Shown: piece by piece, positions 6,470 to 16,441 of the stretch
Layout of the letters: every line of letters begins with the position of its first letter
How positions within the stretch are numbered: position 1 is the first letter of the stretch
Source: a virus
Length of the DNA stretch: 28,001 bases
Virus record (IMG/VR): IMGVR_UViG_3300046512_000283
Location: 1 to 28,001 of that record
Reading direction: 5' to 3' (one strand)
Program-made: the position numbers and the translations under genes
Notes under the pieces: model-generated
What the model saw: the letters and a program-made list of their open reading frames with translations, nothing else
Told to the model about the DNA's origin: nothing
Databases searched by the model: none

Positions 6470-9400
6470 TGCCTGATATCGCCAGCCTTGGTCTACAAAT
6501 CGACACCACTCAAGTGGTCGATGGCAAGAAGGCGCTCGACCAGTTCGCAGACTCGAGCGTCAAAGCGGACCAAGGCGCGCGCTCGCTCAACGGGCAGATG
6601 AACGACACGGCGAAGATCATGCGTGCGCAAGCGGCCGAGGCGCGCGCGACTGCAGCCGCAAACACCGCGCTGGGCACTTCGAGTGGCACAGCCAGCGTTG
6701 GTGCCCAGATCTTCATCGAGAAGTTGCAGGACCAGGTCGCGGTGCTGGGCATGAGTCGTTCGCAGCTCGCTGCATACCAAGCCGCGCAACTGGGTGTTTC
6801 GAAGGAGGCTGAGGCCTCCGTGGCAAAGCTGAAAGCGTACGAGGATGCCATCAAGGCCGCTGCCGACGCGAAGGCTGAGGCCGCAAAGCAGGCCAACATC
6901 CTGACGGACTCCATCAAGCTGCTCGTCGCCGGCTATGGCGCGCTCAAGTTGGGTGAGTATGTCAAGGATGCCGCGCTGCTGGCCGCCCGGTACGAGACGC
7001 TAGGCGTGGTCACCGAAGTGGTGGGCCGCAACGCCGGCTACACCAAGGCCCAGATGGACACTGCGACCGAGGCTATCGCAGCTCAGGGCATTACGATGCT
7101 GGAATCCCGCCAGTCGGCTATCAAGTTGGTGCAGGCGCACGTGGACCTAAAAAATGCGACAGGCCTGGCCAGGATCGCACAGGACGCCGCCGTCATCGGC
7201 AACATCAACTCCTCGGAAGCGTTTGATCGTCTGGTCAACGGTATTTCGCGTGGGAACGTGCTGATCTTACGAAATATCGGCATCAACGTGAACTTGCAGT
7301 CAGCCTACCAGCAAATGGCAGACTCAATCGGCAAAACCACCAAGGAACTCACCGAGAACGAGCGAGTGCAAGCGCGCACCAATGCGGTCTTCGAACATGG
7401 GACTGATATCGCCGGCACTTACACGGCAGCGATGGATACTGCTGGCAAGCAGCTGAAATCGATGCAGCGCTATACGGAAGACCTGAAGACTGTCATCGGA
7501 GAGACTTTCAACGAGACGCTGACCATCGCCGTGATGGCGTTGACCGACGGCCTGAAGGATGCCAACAAAGAAGTATCCGAACTGTCGAAGAATCAGCAGC
7601 TGCATGAGTGGGGGCGTTCGCTTGCCGACGTGTTTATCTGGGTCGCCAACAAGGTCGGAAATGCTACGACCCTTCTGCAACAGGCGTGGTCTTGGGCAGA
7701 TCACAAATCCGCTCGCGACGACATCAATGCAAAGTACGACGGGCAGGTCGAGGAAGCACTCAGCCAAGGCGGAATGTTTGACGTGTCGAAGCGGAATGAG
7801 GCGCAGCGACGCATTAACGCCGAGCGTGCTGCGGCGCTTGCCGAGGAGGAGGTGGCATACGTCACGCATCAGGCCAAGCTATCGACACAGTATGATGCCT
7901 TCGCCAAAGCAGGTGCAGAGCGAGAAGCAACGATCGCCGCCAAGCACAAGGCAGAGACCGAAGCGCGCCTCAAGATCGACCAGGACTATTCGAAAGCCGC
8001 GTCCGACATTCTGTTGAAGTCCGCCGCTCAAGGTGCTGCTGCGCAAGAGGCGGCACGTCAGAAAGTGATCGCGTTGTATAGCGCCACGTATGTGGGCACG
8101 CCTACTTTTCGCGACACCGAGGGCCGGGAGCCGAAACCGAAGGTTGACAAGGTCGCCAGCACCGAGCTGGATGATCGCCTGGCGCGCATTCAGGATGAGG
8201 TGAACGCCGATAAGGAAATGTACGAGACCATGCAGCGCATGGAGGATATGTTCCATGCTGCTGGCAAGATGGGTGATGAGGAGTACTATCAACTCAAGCG
8301 CGATCACATCGACGCCGCACTCAAGGATCAGGTCTACGGCTACAACAAACAGATCGCCGAGCTGAAGGCCTACCAAAATGGCACGGAGGCCGAAGCGGCG
8401 AAGCACGCTAAGCAGATCAGCGATATCGAGGCGAAGCGCGCAGCTGCTGGTGTCAAGGCTCAAGACGAGCTCAGCCTGTTGGATGCGAAGGAATTCTTGC
8501 GCAAGGACGCCGTTGCCGCTGCTTCGGGCGCTGCGGCCAACAAGTACCTCGCCGGTCTCGATCAAGAAGCCAAGAAACTCGAGGATGCGAACGCCGCGCA
8601 TGAGACCTCTCGCGGCGCTGTCGAACGGGAGACTATCGCACGACTGGACTTGGCTATCGCCTACCAGAAGCAGTTCATCGCCGAGCAGGATCCCGCCAAG
8701 GCTACAGCCGAGGAGATCGCGCAGGGCCCGGCTGTTCTCAAGTACCTGGAAGACGTGCGCGCCGCGCGTGCGCGCATTGCCGCCGGCCTCGACGTACAGC
8801 AGTCCATCCAGTACAAGGACAAGGCGGCCGACCTGGCTATCAAGGACTGGCAGCGCGCCGGTCAGACAATTTCGGAGGGCTTGACCGACGCCTTCGGCAA
8901 GGCCGGCAAGGCGGCTGGCGATATGTTTAAGGCCTACGCCCAAGGCATGGAAGGCCAACTCCGCGCCCAGAAGGAACTGATTGCAGCCAAGAAGCTGGCT
9001 AACGATGACCCTCAGAAAATCAACGAGATCAACCGCGCCCAGGTCAGCGGTGCACAAGCCCAGATCAAGTCGTACGCCGACATGACTACTGCTGCGCAGG
9101 GCTTCTTTGCCGAAGGCTCGCGCGGCTACCAAGCGATGCACGCGGCGTCGGTCTTGCTGCACAGCGCCGAGGTCGCCCTCAGCCTTATCAAGGGCGTCAA
9201 TGCCGTGCTGACGCAGGGCGAAGGCGATCCATACTCGGCGTTCGCCCGCATGGCCGCGATGGCCGCGATCGTGACCGGCCTCGGGGTGGCGCTGAGCGGT
9301 GGTGGCGGGGGTGGTGGTGGGCAGTCGGCCGCCGACGTCCAGAAGGCGCAAGGCACTGGGACGGTCTTCGGCGACACCTCGGCCAAGTCGGATTCGATTC

Positions 9401-11637
9401 GCCGCTCGATCGAGCAGCTGACCACGAACTCCAACGATATGCTGCCGATTAATCAGGGCATGCTGAATGCGCTTCAGGCTATCGAGTCGGCTATGACTGG
9501 GTTGACGAATCTGATCGTTCGCACTCCAGGCCTGACCGACGGTTCGAACTTTGGCGTGCAAGAAGGCGTCACCGGCATTGGCAACGGTTTGACCAGCGCT
9601 GTGACGAAACTGACTTCGCTCGGAGTGGGGGGCTGGACTGAATCACTGTCGAACGGACTTGCCAAGTTATGGGGCAAGACGACGCAAACGGTGATTGACT
9701 CCGGCTTGCAGTACGGCGGGAGCGTTCGCGGCCTGCAGCAGGGCCAGGGCTTTGAGCAGTATGCGAGCATCGACACCACTAAGTCGAGCTTCTTCGGTCT
9801 GTCAAAAAAGACCAGCAACCGCGTCGAAGTTCAGGGCCTGAACGGCGAGCTGTCGAACCAGTTCGGTCTGATCTTTACCAACTTGGACAAAGCGTTGCAA
9901 TCTGCTGCCACCGCGATGGGCGGATCGGCTGCCGACGTCACCAAGGTGCTGGACAGCCTGACGCTGGAAAGCACGAAGGTGTCGCTCAAGGGACTGACCG
10001 GCACTGCGCTGACCGACGCCTTGAACTCCGTCATCTCGAAGTCGATGGACGAGATCGCGCAGGCGGCATTCCCTCAGTTGGACCAGTTCCGTCAGGTTGG
10101 CGAAGGGTACGCTGAGACTGTGATGCGCATCGCCAGCGACTACTCGAAGCTCGATGCGATCTTGACCGCCTCTGGCACGACCTTCGGCTCCACCGGCATG
10201 GCAAGCATCGCCGCGCGGGAACGATTGATCGAACTCGCGGGCGGCATCGACCAACTGGCCAGCCAGGCCAATGCCTTCAACACGAATTTCCTCACGAAGG
10301 CGGAGCAACTGGCGCCGGTGCAGAAGTACGTCACCGACCAGCTGGCCGCGATGGGTCTGCAAAGCCTCGACACCCGTGACAAGTTCAAGGAGTACGTGCT
10401 GGGCCTGGCCAACTCTGGCGCACTCGCAACCGAGGCCGGCGCGCAGCAATACACCGCGCTGCTCGCGCTTGCCGAGGCATTCGCGAAGACGCATGCTGCG
10501 ACCGAGGACTTGACCAAGTCGGAGCAGGAGATTGCCGACGAGCGCAAGGACTTGCAGCAGCAGTACGATGAGTTGACGCTCAATTCGGTCGACCTGTACA
10601 ACAAGCAACGTCTGGCCATCGATGCGTCCAATCGCGCCATCGCCGACCAGGTGCAAGCGCTGACGAGGTTCAACAGCGCCCAAGATGCTGCCCAAGGCGC
10701 GTATGAGAAGGAGCGCTCCTCGTTGCAATCGATCATCGATAAGCGGCTGCAAGAAGCGGACGCGACGCAGAAAGTGATTGATGGCCTGAAGCTGGGCGAT
10801 CTGTCCACGCTGTCGCCGGAGCAGAAGTACCTCGAGGCGCAGCGCCAGTTTGACGCCGCAAGCACCGCCGAAGCGAAGAATGCCGCAGCACAAACCCTTC
10901 TGACTGCATCGCGAACCTACAACGGCTCGACCGACGCGTACTCGAAAGACTACGCCAAGGTGCAGGGTATCCTGGCCACGCAGCTGGCCTCGCAGAAGTC
11001 CGCTGCCACCATCGCGCAGCAGCAGCTCGCGGCGCTGGACAAGCTGGCGGGTGATGTTCTCGGTCTGGATACCAGTGCCGACGACATGGCGAAGGCTGTG
11101 CGTGATTTCCAGAAAACCGTGCTGGAACTTGGTGCTGCGATGATTGCACTAGCTAGCGCGAACGCGGTTGCTGGCAAGCCGGATACCGGGAACCTCGGCA
11201 CCAAAGGAACCAAGGCAATCGACGATGCGCTCAGTGGTATTTACAAGGCGGAGTTCGGCCGTGATGCGGATGCCGCCGGCCTGGCATTCTGGGAGCAGCA
11301 GGTGAAAAATGGCGCCACCTACGACCAGGTGGTGACGGCTTTCCGGGCTTCCGATGAGTACAAGGCTATCCACGGCTCGCACGCGAACGGTTTGGAGTAC
11401 GTGCCCTTCGACGGCTACCGGGCGGAGTTGCACCGTGGTGAGCGAGTCCAGACGGCGTCTCAAGTCGTCCAGGGGGACAAGAACGGCGCCGAAACCGTAG
11501 CGTTGCTGCGCGAGGTGATCACGGAATTGCGAGCCGACAAGACCCAGCGTGGCGCTGTGGGCGTTGAGACTTTGAAGAAGCTCGATTTGCTGGCTGCGGA
11601 AAACGCGAAGCTGAAGCGCGAACTGCAAAGGGCGTAA
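6469..11637 (+). CDS. Tail length tape measure protein
   Basis: This 1722-residue protein is the longest gene in the window and sits right after the chaperone pair. The start ATG overlaps the previous stop (TGATG). The N-terminal third is Ala/Lys/Glu-rich coiled coil. The core 'ARYETLGVVTEVVGRNAGYTKAQ' and 'FDRLVNGISRGNVLILRNIGINV' is typical of tape measures. A hydrophobic stretch near residues 885-945 ends in a poly-Gly run (about 943-951). A DUF4214-like segment lies near 1587-1632 ('YKAEFGRDADAAGLAFWEQQV'), followed by the common tape-measure ending 'GLEYVPFDGYRAELHRGERV' and a final coiled coil. At about 0.15 nm per residue the tail would be roughly 250-260 nm. It guides tail assembly and is ejected ahead of the DNA. 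Confidence 0.93.
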   Translation: MPDIASLGLQIDTTQVVDGKKALDQFADSSVKADQGARSLNGQMNDTAKIMRAQAAEARATAAANTALGTSSGTASVGAQIFIEKLQDQVAVLGMSRSQLAAYQAAQLGVSKEAEASVAKLKAYEDAIKAAADAKAEAAKQANILTDSIKLLVAGYGALKLGEYVKDAALLAARYETLGVVTEVVGRNAGYTKAQMDTATEAIAAQGITMLESRQSAIKLVQAHVDLKNATGLARIAQDAAVIGNINSSEAFDRLVNGISRGNVLILRNIGINVNLQSAYQQMADSIGKTTKELTENERVQARTNAVFEHGTDIAGTYTAAMDTAGKQLKSMQRYTEDLKTVIGETFNETLTIAVMALTDGLKDANKEVSELSKNQQLHEWGRSLADVFIWVANKVGNATTLLQQAWSWADHKSARDDINAKYDGQVEEALSQGGMFDVSKRNEAQRRINAERAAALAEEEVAYVTHQAKLSTQYDAFAKAGAEREATIAAKHKAETEARLKIDQDYSKAASDILLKSAAQGAAAQEAARQKVIALYSATYVGTPTFRDTEGREPKPKVDKVASTELDDRLARIQDEVNADKEMYETMQRMEDMFHAAGKMGDEEYYQLKRDHIDAALKDQVYGYNKQIAELKAYQNGTEAEAAKHAKQISDIEAKRAAAGVKAQDELSLLDAKEFLRKDAVAAASGAAANKYLAGLDQEAKKLEDANAAHETSRGAVERETIARLDLAIAYQKQFIAEQDPAKATAEEIAQGPAVLKYLEDVRAARARIAAGLDVQQSIQYKDKAADLAIKDWQRAGQTISEGLTDAFGKAGKAAGDMFKAYAQGMEGQLRAQKELIAAKKLANDDPQKINEINRAQVSGAQAQIKSYADMTTAAQGFFAEGSRGYQAMHAASVLLHSAEVALSLIKGVNAVLTQGEGDPYSAFARMAAMAAIVTGLGVALSGGGGGGGGQSAADVQKAQGTGTVFGDTSAKSDSIRRSIEQLTTNSNDMLPINQGMLNALQAIESAMTGLTNLIVRTPGLTDGSNFGVQEGVTGIGNGLTSAVTKLTSLGVGGWTESLSNGLAKLWGKTTQTVIDSGLQYGGSVRGLQQGQGFEQYASIDTTKSSFFGLSKKTSNRVEVQGLNGELSNQFGLIFTNLDKALQSAATAMGGSAADVTKVLDSLTLESTKVSLKGLTGTALTDALNSVISKSMDEIAQAAFPQLDQFRQVGEGYAETVMRIASDYSKLDAILTASGTTFGSTGMASIAARERLIELAGGIDQLASQANAFNTNFLTKAEQLAPVQKYVTDQLAAMGLQSLDTRDKFKEYVLGLANSGALATEAGAQQYTALLALAEAFAKTHAATEDLTKSEQEIADERKDLQQQYDELTLNSVDLYNKQRLAIDASNRAIADQVQALTRFNSAQDAAQGAYEKERSSLQSIIDKRLQEADATQKVIDGLKLGDLSTLSPEQKYLEAQRQFDAASTAEAKNAAAQTLLTASRTYNGSTDAYSKDYAKVQGILATQLASQKSAATIAQQQLAALDKLAGDVLGLDTSADDMAKAVRDFQKTVLELGAAMIALASANAVAGKPDTGNLGTKGTKAIDDALSGIYKAEFGRDADAAGLAFWEQQVKNGATYDQVVTAFRASDEYKAIHGSHANGLEYVPFDGYRAELHRGERVQTASQVVQGDKNGAETVALLREVITELRADKTQRGAVGVETLKKLDLLAAENAKLKRELQRA

Positions 11638-11640
11638 GCG

Positions 11641-13173
11641 ATGATCCTGATCGAAATCACGGCCGCCGTCGATGCTGCCGGTACGCTTGCGACCCTCTAC
11701 CTATCCGATAGCCACTTCATCACCTCGCCGGCCGACACGCCGGCCAACGTGTCGTTCCTCCAGTACTTGAAGGATCCGGGAAGTATTGGCGTGCACGCCT
11801 ATTCGGATGGCAAGACAACTGGCGGCTCGACGAAGCTGGAGACAGGCGAGATCGTCGTCATCAACAACGGCCGCCGCTTTGATGAGTGGCTCGATTACGG
11901 CTTCGACGGCCGCGCCGTGACCATTCGGTCCGGCGCCGGCGGCCGGTACCCGGAGGACTTCCAGGTGCTGTTCACCGGCACGCTGGAAGGGCAGCCCGAG
12001 GCGAGCTGGGGACAGATCGTCTTTCGACTGCGGGACAAGCAATACCTCTTCTCCCAGCCGGCGCTGACGACGCGTTACACCGGTGGCAACGTGCTTCCAC
12101 AGGGATTCGAAGGCACGGCGGCGGACATTATGGGCAAGGTGAAACCGCGCGTTCACGGCACGGTCTTTAACGTGCCAGCAGTGCTGGTCAACACGTCCAA
12201 GCTGACCTATCAGGTCAACGATAGCGCGGTGTCATCCATCGGAATGGTGTATGACAGCGGCGCGCCACTTTCGGCCGGAACAACCGATTACCCGACGAAG
12301 GAACTGTTGCAGGCATCGACACCAGTAGCCGGCGGCTACAACACCTGCTTAGCCGAGGGATTCTTCCAATTGGCGGCGACGCCGGCCGGGCTGGTGACTG
12401 CGGACGTGGTGCAAGGGGCGAGCGCAGCCGATCGTACGGTTGCGCAGGTTCTTCGCCGGCTGGCCGGGGTGTCGTTGGTCGCCAGCGAGATCTCTGCGCC
12501 GGATGTCGCTGCTCTCGATGCTACCAGTAGCGCTCCTGTCGGTATTTGGCTAGCTGACGAGAGCACTACCATTCAGTCGGCGATGGACATGGTCGCTGCG
12601 AGCATCGGCGCTTGGTTCGGATTTGACGAGCTGGGCGTTCTGCGCATGGGTGTGTTGGCTGAGCCCACCGGCGAGCCGGTGCTTGATCTTCGGGACTTCC
12701 ATGCATTGGAAGCGATCGAGCGTAGACCTGCGCGCGACAACAGCGTTCCGGTTTGGCGCATCACTATGAAGTACGCCCGCATCTGGTCGGTGCAAACCTC
12801 TGGGTTGCTTGGATCGGTCGGCGCCGACCGGCGTGCATACCTGGCGCTGGCCTCGCGCACTGTCGTGTCGCCAGATAGCGACGTCAAAAAAAAGCACCTG
12901 CTGGCGACGGATATGGTGGTCGAGGGACTACTCGTCAGCGCCATTGATGCGCAGGCGGAAGCTGATCGTCAATTGCAACTTCAGAAAAAGACTCGCGGGA
13001 TTTTCGACGTCCCGCTTTCGGTCAGTGCGCTGGCCGACAAGTCGGTGTCGTTGATGAGCGTGGTGCGCCTGACGCTGCCGCGCTTCGACCTCGACTCGGG
13101 CAAGTTGTTTCGCGTAATCGGCCGCCGCCTGGAACTGGCAACGAACCAAATTATTCTCACTGTATGGGGTTGA
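11641..13173 (+). CDS. Tail-tip / baseplate hub-like protein
   Basis: This 510-residue protein follows the tape measure by three bases, with AGGG before the ATG. It is beta-rich at the N-terminus ('VTIRSGAGGRYPEDFQVLFTG', 'FRLRDKQYLFSQP'). A central region resembles hub domains ('DRTVAQVLRRLAGV', 'STTIQSAMDMVAASIGAWFGF', then 'LGVLRMGVL'). The ending 'GKLFRVIGRRLELATNQIIL' followed by 'TVWG' is common at the end of phage hub/tail-tip proteins. I infer that it closes the tail tube at its distal end and anchors the next two proteins. No exact family can be named from the sequence alone. Confidence 0.65.
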   Translation: MILIEITAAVDAAGTLATLYLSDSHFITSPADTPANVSFLQYLKDPGSIGVHAYSDGKTTGGSTKLETGEIVVINNGRRFDEWLDYGFDGRAVTIRSGAGGRYPEDFQVLFTGTLEGQPEASWGQIVFRLRDKQYLFSQPALTTRYTGGNVLPQGFEGTAADIMGKVKPRVHGTVFNVPAVLVNTSKLTYQVNDSAVSSIGMVYDSGAPLSAGTTDYPTKELLQASTPVAGGYNTCLAEGFFQLAATPAGLVTADVVQGASAADRTVAQVLRRLAGVSLVASEISAPDVAALDATSSAPVGIWLADESTTIQSAMDMVAASIGAWFGFDELGVLRMGVLAEPTGEPVLDLRDFHALEAIERRPARDNSVPVWRITMKYARIWSVQTSGLLGSVGADRRAYLALASRTVVSPDSDVKKKHLLATDMVVEGLLVSAIDAQAEADRQLQLQKKTRGIFDVPLSVSALADKSVSLMSVVRLTLPRFDLDSGKLFRVIGRRLELATNQIILTVWG

Positions 13174-13176
13174 TCG

Positions 13177-14037
13177 ATGGCTAATTGTATGATCGGGTTC
13201 CCCAATCGCGTCGATGCCGGCATTCTCGCCGGAGGCAGTTGGGCGCCGAAGCTGCCGTTGAAGAATTTGCAGACACGCCTACTGGGCGAGGTGGCACGGT
13301 CTACCGATGTCGCGCTGGCCAGCACTCAATTCAACCTCGACCTGGGCAGAAGCCGAAAGGTCCGCATACTCAGCTGGCGGTATCACAACTTTTCTATCAA
13401 CGCGAAGTTCCGCGCTCGAGCGTACAGCGATGCTGCGCATACACTGCTCATCGATGACTCAGGCTGGCTGCCAGTATGGAAAGTGATCTTTGGCCTGAAC
13501 AAGTTGGAATGGAAGCATGAGAGCTGGTGGGGGCGGAAGTACACCAGCGAACAGCGCAAGCTCTACGTGCCTGAGCTGATTCACATCCTGCCGGTTGGGA
13601 AATACGCACGGTACTGGCTCATTGAATTCGATGACGGCGCCAATCCAGCCGGCTTCGTCCAGATCGGTCGCATGTTTATCGGCGACGCATGGCAGCCCAC
13701 CATCAACATGAGCTACGATGGTTCTTCGCTTGCATGGGAGTCTACGACCGGAGTGGAGACTGCGATCAGTGGCGCCGAGTTCTTTGATCGAAAGTTCCCC
13801 GCCCGTGTTCAACGGGTTGCACTCAACATGCTCGACGAGGATGAGGTCTTCTCCAGCGCCTTCGAGATCCAAGGGCAGGGCGGCATTGATCAGGAAATTC
13901 TCTGGATTCATGACCCGGATGACACAACGCAGGCGATCAAACGCCAGTTCACAGCGCGCATGCGCACGCTCTCACCTGTCGAATACCCCACCTTCTCCCG
14001 CAACAACGTCGGCTTCGAGCTGAAGGAACTCCTCTAA
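13177..14037 (+). CDS. Tail protein with discoidin/galactose-binding-like domain
   Basis: In this 286-residue protein, the segment 'FNLDLGRSRKVRILSWRYHNFSINAKFRARAY' followed by 'DDSGWLPVW' is the hallmark of phage tail proteins with a galactose-binding-like beta-sandwich. A second such half seems present in 'ARYWLIEFDDGANPAGFVQ' and 'IGRMFIGDAW'. The C-terminus has helices plus 'MRTLSPVEYPTFSRNNVGFELKEL'. It starts 3 bases after the hub-like gene and ends in a TAATG overlap with the fibre. I infer a tail-tip adaptor or host-surface-binding protein; sugar binding is not shown. Confidence 0.6.
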   Translation: MANCMIGFPNRVDAGILAGGSWAPKLPLKNLQTRLLGEVARSTDVALASTQFNLDLGRSRKVRILSWRYHNFSINAKFRARAYSDAAHTLLIDDSGWLPVWKVIFGLNKLEWKHESWWGRKYTSEQRKLYVPELIHILPVGKYARYWLIEFDDGANPAGFVQIGRMFIGDAWQPTINMSYDGSSLAWESTTGVETAISGAEFFDRKFPARVQRVALNMLDEDEVFSSAFEIQGQGGIDQEILWIHDPDDTTQAIKRQFTARMRTLSPVEYPTFSRNNVGFELKELL

Positions 14038-16187
14038 TGACCCAAGTAACCGCAAACGGCAATACCTATTCCGACGACGGCTCGACGCCCAAGGATATGA
14101 ATGATGGGGGCTATGAACAGTGGTTCTTCCCCATGCTGCAGGACTCGCTGACCGAGGTTCTCGCGCGCCTGACTGCGGCGGCTGGCTCTGAGACTGCGGC
14201 GGCGCTCAGCGCGGCAGCGGCTATCGCGGCACCGAACACGAGCGCGACATCTACAAGCTCGGTTATCAATTCCGCCGGCACCAAGACTTTTATTATTCAA
14301 ACCGGCAAGTCGATCGTGCCAGGGATGTGGGTGACGATCGCGCGGACGACCACGCCCAGCACCACCTGGATGAATGGCGCCGTCACATCCTACAACTCAG
14401 CAACTGGTGTCCTGGTCGTTGCTGTAACTCGTGTGGGCGGTAGTGGGACCTACAACAATTGGACCATTACGCTCTCAGCGCCCGGGACTCGCGATACTGG
14501 CAACTCACTACAGTCGACCAGCTCGAATTACATCAACACGCCTGTCGCGCAGCGCTATCAAAGCATGGCAGCAGCTGGGGCTGGTGCAGTTTATTCTGTA
14601 GACGAGAACGTGACGAGCATCCCCGGTCCGGATGCGCTCGTGCTGCACAACGGCACCGGTGGCTACGGGCATGATGTGCGAGTTGACAGCGCTGTGAGCG
14701 GCGGTTCGTTTGGATACATGGGGCCGCGCAAAGAAATCCGGTTGCATGCTGTTAATGGCATTCTCGAAAGCGCTGGCGGACGGCCGTACGGTACCGACGT
14801 GATGGCGAAGGTTGCATTCAGCTCTGTCGTTGCAGGCACCAGCGGAATCTATATCAAATCGTTCAAGCTCGATAGCGGCAACACGCTACTGCTTGTGCAC
14901 GGTGCATCGCTGCATGCAGTGGTGGTCGATTCCAGCGGTAACTTCGGCACGTCTACGCTGATCCGTGCGACGATGAGTGCCGCCGGTGAGGATGCGACCG
15001 TAGCGGTGGCAGCGTTGCACAATGGTGCTGATGACGTGCTAATCGCATCCTGCCCGGCAGGCACTACCGCGCTGCAGTCGATGGTACTGCAAATTTCCGG
15101 GACCGGGCTAACGCCGAATTCGCCGACGCCGACGACACTCGGCTCTGCGGCGGCGCGGATTGTAGACCTGCTCCCTGTCGGCGTGTTGGGCACTGGCTTC
15201 GTGCTCGCCACAATGATTTCGACCACCTCGCTCGCTGTATTTGGCATGCTCATCACGGGTGGCACTTCCGTGTCGGTCTCGTCGTCGCCGAACACGACAA
15301 CGACGACGGGATCGTGGGGGGCACTGCTGCCGGTGCCGGGAACCGACAATGTCATCGCGCTGGCTACGACCAGTAGTACCGTGCTGACGGCCAAGCCGCT
15401 GACTCTCACTCCGAGCAACACCACGCTCACACCTGGTACCTCAGCTACGACCGCGATCACCAGCAATGCTGGCCTCGCAGTGCGATACGACAGCACCAAC
15501 GCGCTGTGGATGGTGTCACTGACGAATACCAAGGCATCCGTGGTGCGCCTGAGCCTGAGTGGTACTGTGGCCGCCTTCTCGAGTCAGCTGATCGTGCAAA
15601 CGCTGATCACCACGATCAATACCTTCGCCGCCGGCAGCACGGCATTCGATCTGGCCGGCGCGAACCTGCAGGTGGCCGTGTCCGGCACCGACGCCAGCGG
15701 CAGGTTCCTCACCGAGATGACGTCTGTCTCGGTCCCGAGCGGCACGCCGACCGTAGCGGCTACCGCCACTGGCTACATGGCCGCTGCGCACGTGCCGGTC
15801 TACCTGATGGGCCGCCAGTGGCAGCTGGCCAGCGCGACGGACGTGGTCTACCTCAACTCGGACAACGCCATCGACGAATGGCGCATGCCTGGTATGGCGA
15901 CGTTCGGCCAGGCCCTTGCCGCCAATGATCCGCTGTATCCGAAGTCGACCAAAGCGCGCTCGAGCATGCGCAGTTCCAGCCGCGCGATGGCGGTGCTGGA
16001 CGGCACCAAGGCCAGCTTGCAGTACGACTGCGTCGGCGGATTCGCTGAGGCGACCGCCGGGCCAGTGCGATTCATCAACACGCCGCTCAACTACACAAGC
16101 CTCTCGGAGGAAAACGATGTTCTCTGGGCGGCCAGCGGTTCGGCACCATCCCTCAACCTCCACATTCAGAAACTGAGGCTCGCATGA
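14037..16187 (+). CDS. Tail fibre / receptor-binding protein with probable beta-propeller
   Basis: This 716-residue protein is rich in Ser, Thr, Ala and Gly. The N-terminus (about 1-80) has an aromatic/acidic start and an Ala-rich helix, likely the tail attachment. From residue 284, similar strands recur about every 52 residues (284, 334, 389, 439, 490, 544, then 588). Each is a hydrophobic run followed by a second strand and a 'S..G' or Thr/Pro turn. This suggests a six- or seven-bladed beta-propeller. The C-terminus (about 610-716) is non-repetitive and ends in a short beta segment. It lies last among the large tail genes, where host-range proteins usually sit. A stop-start overlap (ATGA) links it to the next small gene. 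Confidence 0.65.
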   Translation: MTQVTANGNTYSDDGSTPKDMNDGGYEQWFFPMLQDSLTEVLARLTAAAGSETAAALSAAAAIAAPNTSATSTSSVINSAGTKTFIIQTGKSIVPGMWVTIARTTTPSTTWMNGAVTSYNSATGVLVVAVTRVGGSGTYNNWTITLSAPGTRDTGNSLQSTSSNYINTPVAQRYQSMAAAGAGAVYSVDENVTSIPGPDALVLHNGTGGYGHDVRVDSAVSGGSFGYMGPRKEIRLHAVNGILESAGGRPYGTDVMAKVAFSSVVAGTSGIYIKSFKLDSGNTLLLVHGASLHAVVVDSSGNFGTSTLIRATMSAAGEDATVAVAALHNGADDVLIASCPAGTTALQSMVLQISGTGLTPNSPTPTTLGSAAARIVDLLPVGVLGTGFVLATMISTTSLAVFGMLITGGTSVSVSSSPNTTTTTGSWGALLPVPGTDNVIALATTSSTVLTAKPLTLTPSNTTLTPGTSATTAITSNAGLAVRYDSTNALWMVSLTNTKASVVRLSLSGTVAAFSSQLIVQTLITTINTFAAGSTAFDLAGANLQVAVSGTDASGRFLTEMTSVSVPSGTPTVAATATGYMAAAHVPVYLMGRQWQLASATDVVYLNSDNAIDEWRMPGMATFGQALAANDPLYPKSTKARSSMRSSSRAMAVLDGTKASLQYDCVGGFAEATAGPVRFINTPLNYTSLSEENDVLWAASGSAPSLNLHIQKLRLA

Positions 16188-16441
16188 CGATTATCTCCTC
16201 CGATGCAGGATTGTTCGGCCCGTTCGGCCGCGTAGAAGAGCTGGGCGACCGGCTTCGAGCCTGGGTGACAAGCACACCCGAAGACGCGCCCGGTGCCGAC
16301 CTGCCTGTTTGTGTCATAGGGCCCTATGAGCTGCTCAACATCGACGTGCCGCCTGGTTTCATCGCGTCGGATTACACCTGGAATGGCGCCAGCCTGCTGC
16401 CGAAGGCGCCGCCGGCAATCGAAGCGGAGGCTAATCCATGA
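16184..16441 (+). CDS. Small fibre-linked phage protein, function unknown
   Basis: This 85-residue acidic/Pro-rich protein is joined by ATGA overlaps to the fibre gene upstream and the membrane protein downstream. It has no signal peptide, membrane segment or metal motif. 'ICVIGPYELLNID'-like beta strands and a terminal 'DYTWNGASLLP' region suggest a small folded domain. Position between fibre and lysis genes fits a fibre-assembly or tail accessory role, but I do not recognise a family. Confidence 0.6.
   Translation: MTIISSDAGLFGPFGRVEELGDRLRAWVTSTPEDAPGADLPVCVIGPYELLNIDVPPGFIASDYTWNGASLLPKAPPAIEAEANP

Noticed and set aside
7879-9561. Long 560-codon leftward open frame inside the tape measure
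   Set aside because: It is a by-product of GC-rich codon bias opposite a clear tape measure gene. It has no ribosome-binding site and no recognisable domain.
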